The notes below the pieces were generated by a model. It worked only from the letters and a program-made list of their open reading frames with translations, did not search any database and had not been told where the DNA came from. Source: Collimonas sp. OK607 (GTDB taxonomy: Bacteria > Pseudomonadota > Gammaproteobacteria > Burkholderiales > Burkholderiaceae_D). Taken from it: 64,000 nt of DNA. The DNA is taken from the NCBI RefSeq assembly GCF_900111995.1, contig NZ_FOKF01000003.1, positions 62,001 to 126,000 of the forward strand, written 5' to 3'. The position numbers were made by a program, and so were the translations under genes. Shown piece by piece: positions 56,280 to 64,000 of the stretch (within the stretch, counting starts at the first letter, position 1; each line of letters begins with the position of its first letter).

Positions 56280-56840
56280 ATGAAGCGTATTTTTGATCTG
56301 TTTTTAAGCCTGTTATTGCTATTAATTTTTTCATCGCCTCTTTTAATTATTGTTTTCCTTATTGCATGCACCTCAAGTGGTCCTGTTTTGTATTGGTCTA
56401 ATCGAGTAGGTCGTAATAACGTTATTTTCAAGATGCCAAAATTTCGCACTATGCTGGTTGATACACCTGAAGTGGCGACGCATTTATTAAACGACTCCAA
56501 TAAATTTTTGACCCCAGTTGGCCCTTTTTTGCGCAAATCCAGTTTGGATGAATTACCTCAACTTTGGAGTATCATCAAAGGGGATATGAGTTTTGTCGGC
56601 CCGAGGCCTGCGCTGTTCAATCAGGATTGTCTGATTGAATTGCGTACAAAATCCGGTGTAGAGGTTTTACTTCCAGGATTGACAGGCTGGGCCCAAATTA
56701 ATGGACGAGATGAACTGTCGGTTCCAGAAAAAGTCAGATTAGATGTTGAGTATTTACAGCAGCAATCGTTTTTTTTTGATATGAAAATCGTACTTCTTAC
56801 TTTTTTAAAAGTAATTCGAAGAGACGGAGTGATGCATTGA
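56280..56840 (+). CDS. Polyprenyl-phosphate sugar-1-phosphate transferase (PglC-like), second copy
   Basis: The 186-residue protein (MKRIFDLFLSLLLLLIFSSPLL) is a second small PGT with RVGRNNVIFKMPKFRTM, LDELPQLWSIIKGDMSFVGPRPAL and LPGLTGWAQINGRDELS. An ATG 21 bp upstream (56259) would add seven residues; neither start has a clear ribosome site, and the MKRxFDLF opening is the family's usual one. It follows the first PGT after 100 bp. Two initiating transferases in one locus suggest two acceptor sugars or a recent replacement. Confidence 0.85.
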   Translation: MKRIFDLFLSLLLLLIFSSPLLIIVFLIACTSSGPVLYWSNRVGRNNVIFKMPKFRTMLVDTPEVATHLLNDSNKFLTPVGPFLRKSSLDELPQLWSIIKGDMSFVGPRPALFNQDCLIELRTKSGVEVLLPGLTGWAQINGRDELSVPEKVRLDVEYLQQQSFFFDMKIVLLTFLKVIRRDGVMH

Positions 56841-56916
56841 TCACCTGTGAAGCATCCAGGTTGTTACCTTAGAGGTATTTCGATTTCTTATGCGGGTTAT
56901 CCGCTGAATTATCAAT

Positions 56917-58851
56917 ATGATTTCTTTTTTAAGCTTGCCCCGCGTTCATAAGCAAATAATTGCAGCATCTGCAGATCTAATTTTGTTGCCACTCACATTT
57001 TGTCTGGCGATATGGCTGCGTCATGATGGTCTTAATTCGTGGTTGCTGCATCAATATAGCTTATTGATTTTGACAGCACCTTTAATATCAATACCTATTT
57101 TTTTAAGATTAGGATTGTATAGAGCTGTTATCCGTTTCATAGACCATAAAATTGTTTATGTAGTGGTATTTGGGGTAACGCTGTCGGTAGTTGCTTTGGG
57201 TGCTATCGGGACTTTTACTCAAACAGCTGGCTATTCCAGGGCAGTTTTTGGTATCTATTGGGTTAGTGCGATCTTGTACGTGACGGCTAGCCGATTTCTG
57301 GCACGAGGGTATCTGTTGCGTGTTAGCGGAGTGAACGGTGCGGTACCTGTAGCGATCTACGGTGCCGGTCAGGCCGGTACACAGTTGGCGAGTGCTCTTC
57401 GGGCCGGCAACGAGTATTTGCCGGTAGCATTTATAGATGACAAGAAGGAATTGCAAAAAGCCACCATTGCAGGCATCAAAGTATTCGCGGCTAATGATTT
57501 AGCCAACTTGATTGGGCGATACAATTTCAAAGAAATTTTGCTGGCAATGCCTTCCTTGAGCAAGCTACAGCAAAAGCACATTCTAGATAAACTGGAACCC
57601 CTCAAAGTCAAAATCAAAGTAACGCCGCCAATCAAGAGCCTGGTCAATGGCGAACTGCGCGTGCAGGATATTCGTGAGGTCGAGATTGAGGATCTGCTTG
57701 GACGTGACCCAGTGGAGCCTAATCCGGAACTGATTTCTGCTTGTATAGTGAATCAGTCTGTGATGGTAACGGGGGCAGGCGGTTCGATCGGCTCAGAACT
57801 CTGTCGTCAGATCATACGCCAGCGGCCGTCGCGCCTGATCTTGCTTGAAATGTCAGAATTCGGCCTATATGCGATTGAGCAGGAGCTGAGCGAGTTGCAG
57901 CGCAGCCTAGGTCTCAAAATTGAATTGTTGCCGTTTCTGGGTTCGGTGCTGGAAACGGAGAAATGCGAACGCATCATGCGCACGTTTTCAGTTGAAACGG
58001 TATACCACGCCGCAGCTTACAAACACGTGCCCTTGGTTGAACACAATCCGATCGAAGGTATCCGGAATAATGTGTTTGGTACGCTGAGCGTAGCCAAAGC
58101 CGCCATGGCTGCCGGCGTCAAATCATTCGTATTGATTTCCACTGACAAAGCGGTGCGGCCGACCAATGTAATGGGTTCAACCAAACGATTTGCCGAGTTG
58201 ATTTTGCAAGCGTTTTCACGAGCGCAAGTCAAAGGTGCGTCAACGACGAGATTTTGCATGGTGCGTTTTGGTAACGTGCTCGGCTCATCCGGTTCAGTTG
58301 TTCCTTTATTTCGCAAGCAGATCATGGCAGGTGGGCCAATCACATTAACGCACCCCGAAATCACCCGTTATTTCATGACCATTCCCGAGGCGGCGCAACT
58401 GGTGCTGCAGGCCGGAGCGATGGGACAGGGGGGAGATGTGTTTGTCCTGGACATGGGCGATCCGGTAAAAATCATTGATCTGGCGACGCGGATGGTGCAT
58501 CTAAGTGGGCTGGAAGTATTATCGGATACAACGCCAGACGGCACGATAGAAATCAACCACGTAGGTTTGCGTCCTGGCGAAAAATTATACGAAGAGTTGT
58601 TGATTGGCGAAAATGTCGAAGGCACTGAACATCCGCTGATCATGCGCGCGCAGGAAGTTGAAATTCCGTGGGCAACACTGGAAGATTTGTTGGGTAAATT
58701 GGAAGACGCTTGCTCCAGGTTTGCGTACGAGGAAGTACGTGAATTATTGCTGCGCACAGTCGCCGAGTATGCACCGCAGTGTGGAATTGAAGATTTTATA
58801 TGGCGCGCCAAACGTCGCTTGTCAGAGGTGAGCGATACGACGCTGCATTAA
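56917..58851 (+). CDS. wbpM: WbpM/CapD-type membrane UDP-GlcNAc 4,6-dehydratase
   Basis: The 644-residue protein has four N-terminal membrane helices, a Rossmann-like domain (VPVAIYGAGQAGTQLASALRAG, about 145-165) and a second, catalytic SDR domain. The latter contains VMVTGAGGSIGSELCRQI, AAAYKHVPLVEHNPIEGIRNN and STDKAVRPTNVMGSTKR. The active-site Met replaces Tyr, as in WbpM and PglF. It converts UDP-GlcNAc to UDP-4-keto-6-deoxy-GlcNAc for the aminotransferase upstream. The long form is the usual end of proteobacterial O-antigen loci. Confidence 0.93.
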   Translation: MISFLSLPRVHKQIIAASADLILLPLTFCLAIWLRHDGLNSWLLHQYSLLILTAPLISIPIFLRLGLYRAVIRFIDHKIVYVVVFGVTLSVVALGAIGTFTQTAGYSRAVFGIYWVSAILYVTASRFLARGYLLRVSGVNGAVPVAIYGAGQAGTQLASALRAGNEYLPVAFIDDKKELQKATIAGIKVFAANDLANLIGRYNFKEILLAMPSLSKLQQKHILDKLEPLKVKIKVTPPIKSLVNGELRVQDIREVEIEDLLGRDPVEPNPELISACIVNQSVMVTGAGGSIGSELCRQIIRQRPSRLILLEMSEFGLYAIEQELSELQRSLGLKIELLPFLGSVLETEKCERIMRTFSVETVYHAAAYKHVPLVEHNPIEGIRNNVFGTLSVAKAAMAAGVKSFVLISTDKAVRPTNVMGSTKRFAELILQAFSRAQVKGASTTRFCMVRFGNVLGSSGSVVPLFRKQIMAGGPITLTHPEITRYFMTIPEAAQLVLQAGAMGQGGDVFVLDMGDPVKIIDLATRMVHLSGLEVLSDTTPDGTIEINHVGLRPGEKLYEELLIGENVEGTEHPLIMRAQEVEIPWATLEDLLGKLEDACSRFAYEEVRELLLRTVAEYAPQCGIEDFIWRAKRRLSEVSDTTLH

Positions 58852-58896
58852 TCGAGGCAGCAATAATTTGATTGAATTTCACTTATCGGGGGTAGC

Positions 58897-59217
58897 ATGG
58901 ATTTATCGGGATTAACAGTAGCCGAGTTACGTGCATTGCAGGATCAAGTCAAGCAAGCTTTGAAAGATCGCGAACATCAGGAGCAGGTCAAGGCACGCGA
59001 ACAAATTTTAGCTATCGCGCAAAGTGCAGGGATCTCGCTGCAGGATTTGCTGGGCGCTCAGTCGCGTGGCAAGAACGCTGCTTCCAAGACAAAAGTAGCG
59101 GTGCGTTATCGCCATCCTTCGGATGCGTTATTGCAATGGACCGGCCGCGGTCGCCAGCCTAAATGGATTCAGGACTGGGTCGCTTCCGGTCAATCGCTGG
59201 ATGCCATACGCGTATAA
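58897..59217 (+). CDS. H-NS family nucleoid-associated protein
   Basis: The 106-residue protein has an N-terminal coiled-coil oligomerisation region (LSGLTVAELRALQDQVKQALKDREHQEQVKAREQ). Its C-terminal DNA-binding domain has YRHPSDALLQWTGRGRQPKWIQDWVASG, which includes the RGRQP-type AT-hook of betaproteobacterial H-NS. H-NS proteins silence AT-rich DNA. It lies 45 bp after wbpM at the border of the AT-rich polysaccharide region, where it may act on that DNA. Confidence 0.92.
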   Translation: MDLSGLTVAELRALQDQVKQALKDREHQEQVKAREQILAIAQSAGISLQDLLGAQSRGKNAASKTKVAVRYRHPSDALLQWTGRGRQPKWIQDWVASGQSLDAIRV

Positions 59218-59287
59218 CAATCATCGAAACAATCGCCGTTGTTTTTGCTTTCCGCGAAATAGCGCCAGCCTGACGACCGGTACCTGA

Positions 59288-59329
59288 ACCGAAAGATACG
59301 TGCCTGGAATCAGGCCCGTATCTTTCGGT
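59288..59329. repeat. 13-bp palindrome with nested stem after the H-NS gene
   Basis: ACCGAAAGATACG (59288-59300) pairs perfectly with CGTATCTTTCGGT (59317-59329), and a nested GCCTG/CAGGC extends the hairpin with a short GAAT loop. It is followed by TCGGTGAAACG and no T-run. It may end H-NS gene transcription or be a protein-binding site. The remaining 59218-59425 holds nothing else that I see. Confidence 0.7.
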
Positions 59330-59425
59330 TCGGTGAAACGTCTCATCCATGCCGGCAGCGGCATGTGAACCAATATTGTTGAAGTTTTCTCCCCGCGGAA
59401 CCCTGCGTTCTCATTACATAAAACT

Positions 59426-60814
59426 ATGCTCCCACTCTCCAAATCGATCTTCAAGGCTTACGACATTCGCGGTGTCATCGGCACCACGTTAGACGCCGGT
59501 ATCGCCCGCCAAATCGGCCAGGCATTCGGTGTTGCCGTGCGTGCCAAAGGCGAACAAGTGGTGATTATCGGCCGCGACGGCCGTTTGTCCGGGCCGGAAC
59601 TGACCTCTGCCCTGGCAACCGGTTTGCAGGACGCTGGTGTGGATGTAGTGGATCTGGGCGTTGTGGTGACGCCTATGGTTTATTTCGCTACGCATGTACT
59701 TGGCGCGCAATCCGGGATCATGGTCACAGGCAGTCACAATCCTCCCGATTACAACGGCTTCAAGATGGTGCTGGCCGGTGAAGCGATATACGGCGACACC
59801 ATCCAGCAGCTGTATCAGGCTATCGCGAATGGCGGCGTCAAGACCACCGTGTCAACGCCGCCCGGTAGCTACCGCCAGCACGACATCAAGGATGCCTATC
59901 TGCAGCGCATTGTGAGCGATACCAAATTGGCGCGGCCAATGAAAATCGTAGTCGATTGCGGCAACGGCGTGGCCGGCGCTTTTGCCGGCGAGCTCTATCG
60001 CGCACTCGGATGCGAAGTACAGGAACTGTTTTGTGAAGTGGACGGCACTTTCCCTAACCATCATCCCGATCCGGCCCATCCCGAAAACCTGCAAGATGTA
60101 ATTCGCGCATTGCAAAATTCAGATGCCGAAATCGGCCTGGCATTCGATGGCGACGGCGATCGTCTCGGTGTCGTCACCAAGGATGCCCAAATTATCTATC
60201 CGGACCGGCAACTGATGCTGTTTGCGGCAGATGTGCTGACGCGTCATCCGGGCCGCGAAATCTTGTACGACGTCAAATGTACCCGCCACCTGGCGCCATG
60301 GATTGCCAAGCACGGCGGTAAGCCTCTGATGTGGAAAACCGGTCATTCGCTGGTCAAGGCCAAGATGCGTGAAACCGGTGCGCCGCTGGGCGGTGAAATG
60401 AGCGGCCATGTTTTCTTCAAAGACCGCTGGTACGGCTTTGATGACGGTTTGTACGCCGGCGTGCGCTTGCTGGAACTGCTGAGTCGCGAAAGCGATCCTT
60501 CGGCGGTGTTGAATGCATTGCCGCAATCCTCCAGCACACCTGAATTGCAATTGAAGCTGGAAGAAGGGGAGAATTTCGCCCTGATCGAGAAATTGCAGCG
60601 CGAAGCGCATTTCCCCGGATCTGATGAAATTATCAAGATCGATGGCTTGCGCGTTGAATATGCAGATGGTTTCGGCCTGGCGCGTTCATCCAACACCACG
60701 CCGGTTGTGGTGATGCGCTTTGAGGCCGAGTCGGAACAGGCTCTGGCTCGAATCCAGTCTGAATTCAAGCGCGTAATTCTGGCTGCCAAACCCCATGCAT
60801 CGCTGCCTTTCTAA
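59426..60814 (+). CDS. Phosphomannomutase/phosphoglucomutase
   Basis: The 462-residue alpha-D-phosphohexomutase has the catalytic phosphoserine loop TGSHNPPDYNGFK, the metal loop DGDGDRLG, the sugar-binding GEMSGH and the phosphate-binding RSSNTTP. It interconverts hexose 1- and 6-phosphates and can supply mannose-1-phosphate or glucose-1-phosphate for surface glycans, including dTDP-rhamnose via rfbA. It is a bifunctional AlgC-like enzyme by motifs. It precedes waaC by 24 bp, an order seen in other betaproteobacteria. Confidence 0.93.
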   Translation: MLPLSKSIFKAYDIRGVIGTTLDAGIARQIGQAFGVAVRAKGEQVVIIGRDGRLSGPELTSALATGLQDAGVDVVDLGVVVTPMVYFATHVLGAQSGIMVTGSHNPPDYNGFKMVLAGEAIYGDTIQQLYQAIANGGVKTTVSTPPGSYRQHDIKDAYLQRIVSDTKLARPMKIVVDCGNGVAGAFAGELYRALGCEVQELFCEVDGTFPNHHPDPAHPENLQDVIRALQNSDAEIGLAFDGDGDRLGVVTKDAQIIYPDRQLMLFAADVLTRHPGREILYDVKCTRHLAPWIAKHGGKPLMWKTGHSLVKAKMRETGAPLGGEMSGHVFFKDRWYGFDDGLYAGVRLLELLSRESDPSAVLNALPQSSSTPELQLKLEEGENFALIEKLQREAHFPGSDEIIKIDGLRVEYADGFGLARSSNTTPVVVMRFEAESEQALARIQSEFKRVILAAKPHASLPF

Positions 60815-60838
60815 TTTACCTGTCGAAGCGGCTCCGAT

Positions 60839-61870
60839 TTGAACATCCTGATCGTTCGCGTCTCCTCTTTAGGCGACGTGGTGCATAACATGCCAATGGT
60901 GTCGGACATCCGACGCCACTATCCCGACGCGAATATCGATTGGGTCGTGGAAGAGGGTTACACCGGCCTGGTACGCATGAATCACGACGTACGTCGCATC
61001 ATACCGATTGCCCTGCGGCGCTGGCGCAAGAGTCTGTCGTCCGCCGCCACACGGGCGGAAATTTCGAATTTCAGGCAACAGCTCAAGCAGGATGCCTACG
61101 ATATCGTGTTCGATACGCAAGGTTTGCTGAAAACCAGCGTAGTCATGCGGATGGCGCGGCTTGCTCCCGGTGGCCAACGGGTCGGATTGGCAAACGCGAC
61201 TGAGGGCTCCGGCTATGAGCCGCTGTCACGCATATTTCATACCAAGAGTGTCGAAGTGGGCCTGCATACGCACGCTGTATTGCGCGCCCGCGAAGTAGCG
61301 GCAAAGGCGCTTGGCTACGGCGTTGATGGCGTTGCAGATTTCAATCTGCATCCTCCGGCCATGACGTCCGCGGAGCGACCAGCATGGCTGCCAGACGAAC
61401 CATATGCCGTTTTTTTCCATGGCACGGCGCGCGCTGCCAAACAGTGGCCCAATGCTAACTGGGTGCGCATTGCCGCCTTGTTGGCCGAACGCGATCTGCC
61501 GGTGTTGCTGCCCTGGGGCAGCGATGCTGAGAAAAAAACTGCGGAGCAGTTGGCAAGCCAAATGACCAATGCCCAGGTGCTCCCCAAATTGCCGCTGATG
61601 GAAGCGGTATTGCTGGCTCAGCGTGCTGCATTGGTGATCGGCGTCGATACCGGCCTGACCCATATCGCGGCTGCATTCAACCGTCCGACCATTGAGCTAT
61701 ATTGCGATTCGCCGCGCTGGAAAACCGAAGGCAACTGGTCGTCGCAAATTATCAATCTGGGTGAACTTGGCGCGCCTCCTACTGTGGAACAGGTCGCGTT
61801 GGCGGTGGACACGCTGACGCAAAAAATCGATTGGCGGAAGGCAGCAGGAGTCGAACCTACCCGGGAGTGA
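60839..61870 (+). CDS. waaC: Lipopolysaccharide heptosyltransferase I
   Basis: The 343-residue GT9 enzyme starts at a TTG (MNILIVRVSSLGDVVHNMPMVSDIRR). It has LKTSVVMRMARL, a donor-binding stretch FHGTARAAKQWPNANWVRI and VIGVDTGLTHIAAAFNRPTIELYCDSPRW near the C-terminus. It adds the first heptose to Kdo2-lipid A. The last 13 residues (ending WRKAAGVEPTRE) are read from the antisense of the tRNA-Sec gene, so its natural C-terminus is set by overlap with that gene. Confidence 0.92.
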   Translation: MNILIVRVSSLGDVVHNMPMVSDIRRHYPDANIDWVVEEGYTGLVRMNHDVRRIIPIALRRWRKSLSSAATRAEISNFRQQLKQDAYDIVFDTQGLLKTSVVMRMARLAPGGQRVGLANATEGSGYEPLSRIFHTKSVEVGLHTHAVLRAREVAAKALGYGVDGVADFNLHPPAMTSAERPAWLPDEPYAVFFHGTARAAKQWPNANWVRIAALLAERDLPVLLPWGSDAEKKTAEQLASQMTNAQVLPKLPLMEAVLLAQRAALVIGVDTGLTHIAAAFNRPTIELYCDSPRWKTEGNWSSQIINLGELGAPPTVEQVALAVDTLTQKIDWRKAAGVEPTRE

Positions 61871-61927
61871 CTGGCACCCCCCACCGGGTTTGAAGCCCGG
61901 CCGCATCACCGGATACGTGTGCCTTCC
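61832..61927 (-). tRNA. selC: tRNA-Sec (anticodon TCA)
   Basis: Read on the minus strand, the sequence begins GGAAGGCAC and ends TGCCTTCCGCCA. It forms an 8-bp acceptor stem GGAAGGCA/TGCCTTCC, an anticodon arm CCGGG-CTTCAAA-CCCGG with TCA at 61891-61893, a long variable arm, a 5-bp T stem and the GGTTCGACT T-loop. The 3' CCA is encoded. The 8+5 architecture and 96-nt length match bacterial tRNA-Sec. It lies downstream of selB on the same strand, and its 3' half overlaps waaC antisense by 39 bp. Confidence 0.96.
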
Positions 61928-61939
61928 TTGGTGCGTTAT

Positions 61940-61967
61940 TTTATCCTTTATCCTTTATCCTTTATCC
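61940..61967. repeat. Four tandem copies of the heptanucleotide TTTATCC
   Basis: Positions 61940-61946, 61947-61953, 61954-61960 and 61961-61967 are identical. On the minus strand they read GGATAAA, and the copy nearest selC merges into TAAAAT (61943 to 61938), a possible -10 box 10 bp before the tRNA 5' end. Copy number could vary by slippage. Confidence 0.85.
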
Positions 61968-61988
61968 TGATTCGCGATTCCTGCGCCA

Positions 61989-63929
61989 TCAGAACCAGTT
62001 CACATCACCGTCGCGCAATACGTGCGCATCACGTATGCGGCGGGTATAGCCTATTCGATCGAAAAATTCCAGAATCTGGATGGCGCGCTTACGGCCCAGC
62101 CCCGTGGCATCGCGCCAGCGTGCGGCGTTTATTCCGTTCGCAACTGTAGAGCCATGTTCTGGCATTTGTTCTGCCGCCAGACTCGCCAGCAGCTCGGCTA
62201 ACTCTCGTACACGGTCATGGTGATAAAACAGGTCGCGCTCAATTTGATATACCAGCCCCTGCCGCAGCAATTTACGCAAGAGCTGCCGCACCTGTTCTTC
62301 GGGAATCCTGTGTGCCTGCGCCAGTTCGCGCACCCAGGGAGGATCAAATCCGGCAGCGGCCAGTGTTGACAGAAGCAGCAGCGCCAGCGCTTGTTCATCT
62401 TCTGACAGAGTGACCGTATGTTGCGGTAGGTGCAGCCATGGTCCGCTGCGCTGAATCGTCGCATCGCCTGTGAGGGATTCGACGACTGCTAACCACAGCG
62501 CGCTATCCAGTGCCGGCAGCGTCATCCGTCGCAGGCGTGCGCTATCGACACCTTGTTCATCAGGAAAGCGTGCATGAAACTCGGTCAACGCAGTTACGGC
62601 CAGTGTTCGTAGCGACTGCCATTGGGCAGACAACATAACAAAATTATCATGCTCTTGCGAACCCGTGACAATCGACTGTGCGTCTTCCGGCAATTGCAAT
62701 GCGGTGGATGACAATCCACTAAGCTGCATCAGCACGGAGAGACGCAAACCGCCAGGCGCAGCGGCTTGCAGCAACGCGCTGATGCCGGCACCATGCAGCA
62801 TATGTTCGATCGCATCGAGCCAGGCGTGACGTTCCGGCGTGCGACGCTTGCGCGCAGGGGCAGCCGGATCCAGTACGTGGCCACCGCCGATGGTCATGTT
62901 TGCCTGTGCATTGCGGACGATAAAGCGGTCGCCCGGAATCGTGCAGACAGGCGTTTCAAATTGCAGCTGCACTCTGCTGCGATTGCCCGGAGATAGCGTA
63001 CTTCCTTCCAGCGGCGTGACCAGGGCAACTTGATGCAAGGTACCCAAGTGCATATGCAGAGGAGAGCGATTGCGCAGCAATACGCCTGCATGGGCTGACA
63101 GCTGAAGTTCCACATCAATCCGTGTCGACGGCGTCATCGCGCGTGGATCGGCCAGCCAGTCGCCGCGCTTGATGGCATCCTTGTCGATGCCAGTCAGGTT
63201 GAGTGCGCAACGCTGTCCGGCATGGCCGCCGGAAGCCGATCGGTTTTGCACATGCAGGCTGCGCACACGCGCCATGTCGCCGGCTGGCATCAACGCGATG
63301 TGATCGCCGACGTGGACCTGGCCGGAAAAAACGGTTCCGGTCACCACTGTGCCGTGCCCTGCAAGGGTAAATACCCGGTCAATCGCCAGCCTGAATAGTC
63401 CGTCGTCTCGACGCGGTTGCATGCGTTGCGCGATCTCATGCAAATGCTGCTGCAGGGCGGCGGTTCCAGCATCTTGCGGGTCATGCGCGGCGACCGGAAA
63501 GATCGATACGTCTGCGAGCATGGTGGTCGCCAACAGTTGCTGAATTTCGCTGGTGACTTCAGCAATGCGCGCGTGATCGACCCGGTCGATTTTTGTCAGG
63601 GCTACTGCGCCTGTTTCGACTCCCAGCCACTGCAGGATTTCCAGATGCTCACGTGTTTGCGGCATGACGCCATCGTCGGCGGCAATCACCAGCAATGCGA
63701 AGTCGATGCCGGAGGCGCCGGCCACCATCGTATGCACGAGGTGCTCGTGGCCAGGGACGTCGATAAATCCCAATACTTCGCCGTTCGGCAGCGGCGTGTA
63801 GGCATAACCAAGCTCAATCGAAATACCCCGGACTTGCTCTTCCTTGAGGCGATCGGTATTGACGCCTGTCAGCGCCTTGATGAGTGTGGTCTTGCCGTGA
63901 TCGATATGCCCGGCGGTGCCGACGATCAT
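61989..63929 (-). CDS. selB: Selenocysteine-specific translation elongation factor SelB
   Basis: The 646-residue GTPase has EF-Tu-like G motifs: [10 protein letters not shown] (7-16), DVPGHE (57-62) and TKIDRVD. They are followed by beta-barrel domains and a C-terminal winged-helix region (about 430-646) that in SelB binds the SECIS hairpin of the mRNA. It carries Sec-tRNA-Sec to UGA codons. It overlaps the end of selA by four bases (ATGA) and is followed by selC, so the three form one Sec-insertion module. Confidence 0.95.
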   Translation of the reverse strand: MIVGTAGHIDHGKTTLIKALTGVNTDRLKEEQVRGISIELGYAYTPLPNGEVLGFIDVPGHEHLVHTMVAGASGIDFALLVIAADDGVMPQTREHLEILQWLGVETGAVALTKIDRVDHARIAEVTSEIQQLLATTMLADVSIFPVAAHDPQDAGTAALQQHLHEIAQRMQPRRDDGLFRLAIDRVFTLAGHGTVVTGTVFSGQVHVGDHIALMPAGDMARVRSLHVQNRSASGGHAGQRCALNLTGIDKDAIKRGDWLADPRAMTPSTRIDVELQLSAHAGVLLRNRSPLHMHLGTLHQVALVTPLEGSTLSPGNRSRVQLQFETPVCTIPGDRFIVRNAQANMTIGGGHVLDPAAPARKRRTPERHAWLDAIEHMLHGAGISALLQAAAPGGLRLSVLMQLSGLSSTALQLPEDAQSIVTGSQEHDNFVMLSAQWQSLRTLAVTALTEFHARFPDEQGVDSARLRRMTLPALDSALWLAVVESLTGDATIQRSGPWLHLPQHTVTLSEDEQALALLLLSTLAAAGFDPPWVRELAQAHRIPEEQVRQLLRKLLRQGLVYQIERDLFYHHDRVRELAELLASLAAEQMPEHGSTVANGINAARWRDATGLGRKRAIQILEFFDRIGYTRRIRDAHVLRDGDVNWF

Positions 63930-64000
63930 ATGGAGAGATCCAGCAACTGTGTGTTGAACAAGGCTTCATCACGTTCTTCCAGGCAGCGGCAATCCAGCCA
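63926..64000 (-). CDS. selA: C-terminal end of L-seryl-tRNA(Sec) selenium transferase (partial)
   Basis: The last 24 residues of a minus-strand gene run off the right edge and read WLDCRCLEERDEALFNTQ before the final LLDLSI and stop. The WLDxRCLE motif is that of the SelA C-terminus. It should convert Ser-tRNA-Sec to Sec-tRNA-Sec with selenophosphate. It overlaps selB by ATGA. Confidence 0.88.
   Translation of the reverse strand, partial: WLDCRCLEERDEALFNTQLLDLSI

Noticed and set aside
61940-61967. Tandem TTTATCC copies as a possible CRISPR
   Set aside because: The copies are 7 bp, directly adjacent and without spacers, so they are a microsatellite.
61800-62000. An island or prophage attachment site at selC
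   Set aside because: selC is a common integration site, but here both sides are intact core genes (waaC, selB) with no integrase or duplicated tRNA end.

Overview
The window looks like a chromosomal segment of a betaproteobacterium, most likely Oxalobacteraceae (Collimonas/Herbaspirillum-like). This is an inference from gene order (aroQ-accB-accC-prmA-zinc-ribbon protein; hemL/thiD/rubredoxin beside a pil chemosensory operon; yqgE-ruvX-pyrR-pyrB-pyrC') and from protein style, not from a database match. Most of it is ordinary core chromosome of moderate-to-high GC. One accessory block, about 44.35-57 kb, is visibly AT-rich, most strongly from 44.4 to 49.3 kb.

Layout. 0-5.6 kb: the tail of a GST-like gene, a dapA-family aldolase with an unusual structured leader, an AraC regulator divergent from a fosmidomycin-resistance-type MFS pump, an exported peroxiredoxin, a small lipoprotein and a PfkB kinase. 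5.6-12 kb, all on the minus strand: TlpA-like thioredoxin, aroQ, accB, accC, prmA and an MJ0042/DUF3426 protein. 12-20.7 kb, plus strand: mpl (murein recycling), a small esterase, ubiC, an RNase II-type exonuclease, a TonB-like protein overlapping aroE, mtgA and corA. 20.7-33.5 kb: hemL and thiD (minus), then rubredoxin and the complete pilG-pilH-pilI-pilJ-chpA chemosensory system that controls type IV pili. 33.5-34.8 kb: a stand-alone IS200/IS605-type element carrying only tnpB with recognisable ends and a probable omega RNA. 34.8-40.5 kb: yqgE, ruvX, pyrR, pyrB, a catalytically dead pyrC', plsC and apaH.

40.9-58.9 kb is a Wzx/Wzy-type surface polysaccharide (O-antigen or capsule) locus. rfbBACD make dTDP-L-rhamnose and fnlABC make UDP-L-FucNAc. 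Also present are a wbuB-type transferase, two further glycosyltransferases, a flippase, a polymerase, a GNAT acetyltransferase, a DegT aminotransferase, two polyprenyl-phosphate sugar-1-phosphate transferases and a WbpM-type dehydratase. The last group suggests an initiating di-N-acetylated amino sugar such as diNAc-bacillosamine. An H-NS family gene sits at the distal border. 59.4-64 kb: phosphomannomutase/phosphoglucomutase and heptosyltransferase waaC, then on the other strand tRNA-Sec (selC), selB and the end of selA. The last three form a selenocysteine insertion module whose tRNA overlaps the 3' end of waaC.

Between genes there are four members of a dispersed palindromic repeat with the core GTAGGGTGGGCA, one REP-like GTCAGAGTCAA palindrome, a long AT-rich hairpin before wzx, a 13-bp palindrome after the H-NS gene and a four-copy heptanucleotide repeat beside selC. 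No CRISPR array, rRNA gene or prophage was seen. No wholly new system was identified. The items most worth following are the lone tnpB with a displaced RuvC-II glutamate, the selC/waaC overlap, the dapA leader and the dispersed repeats.
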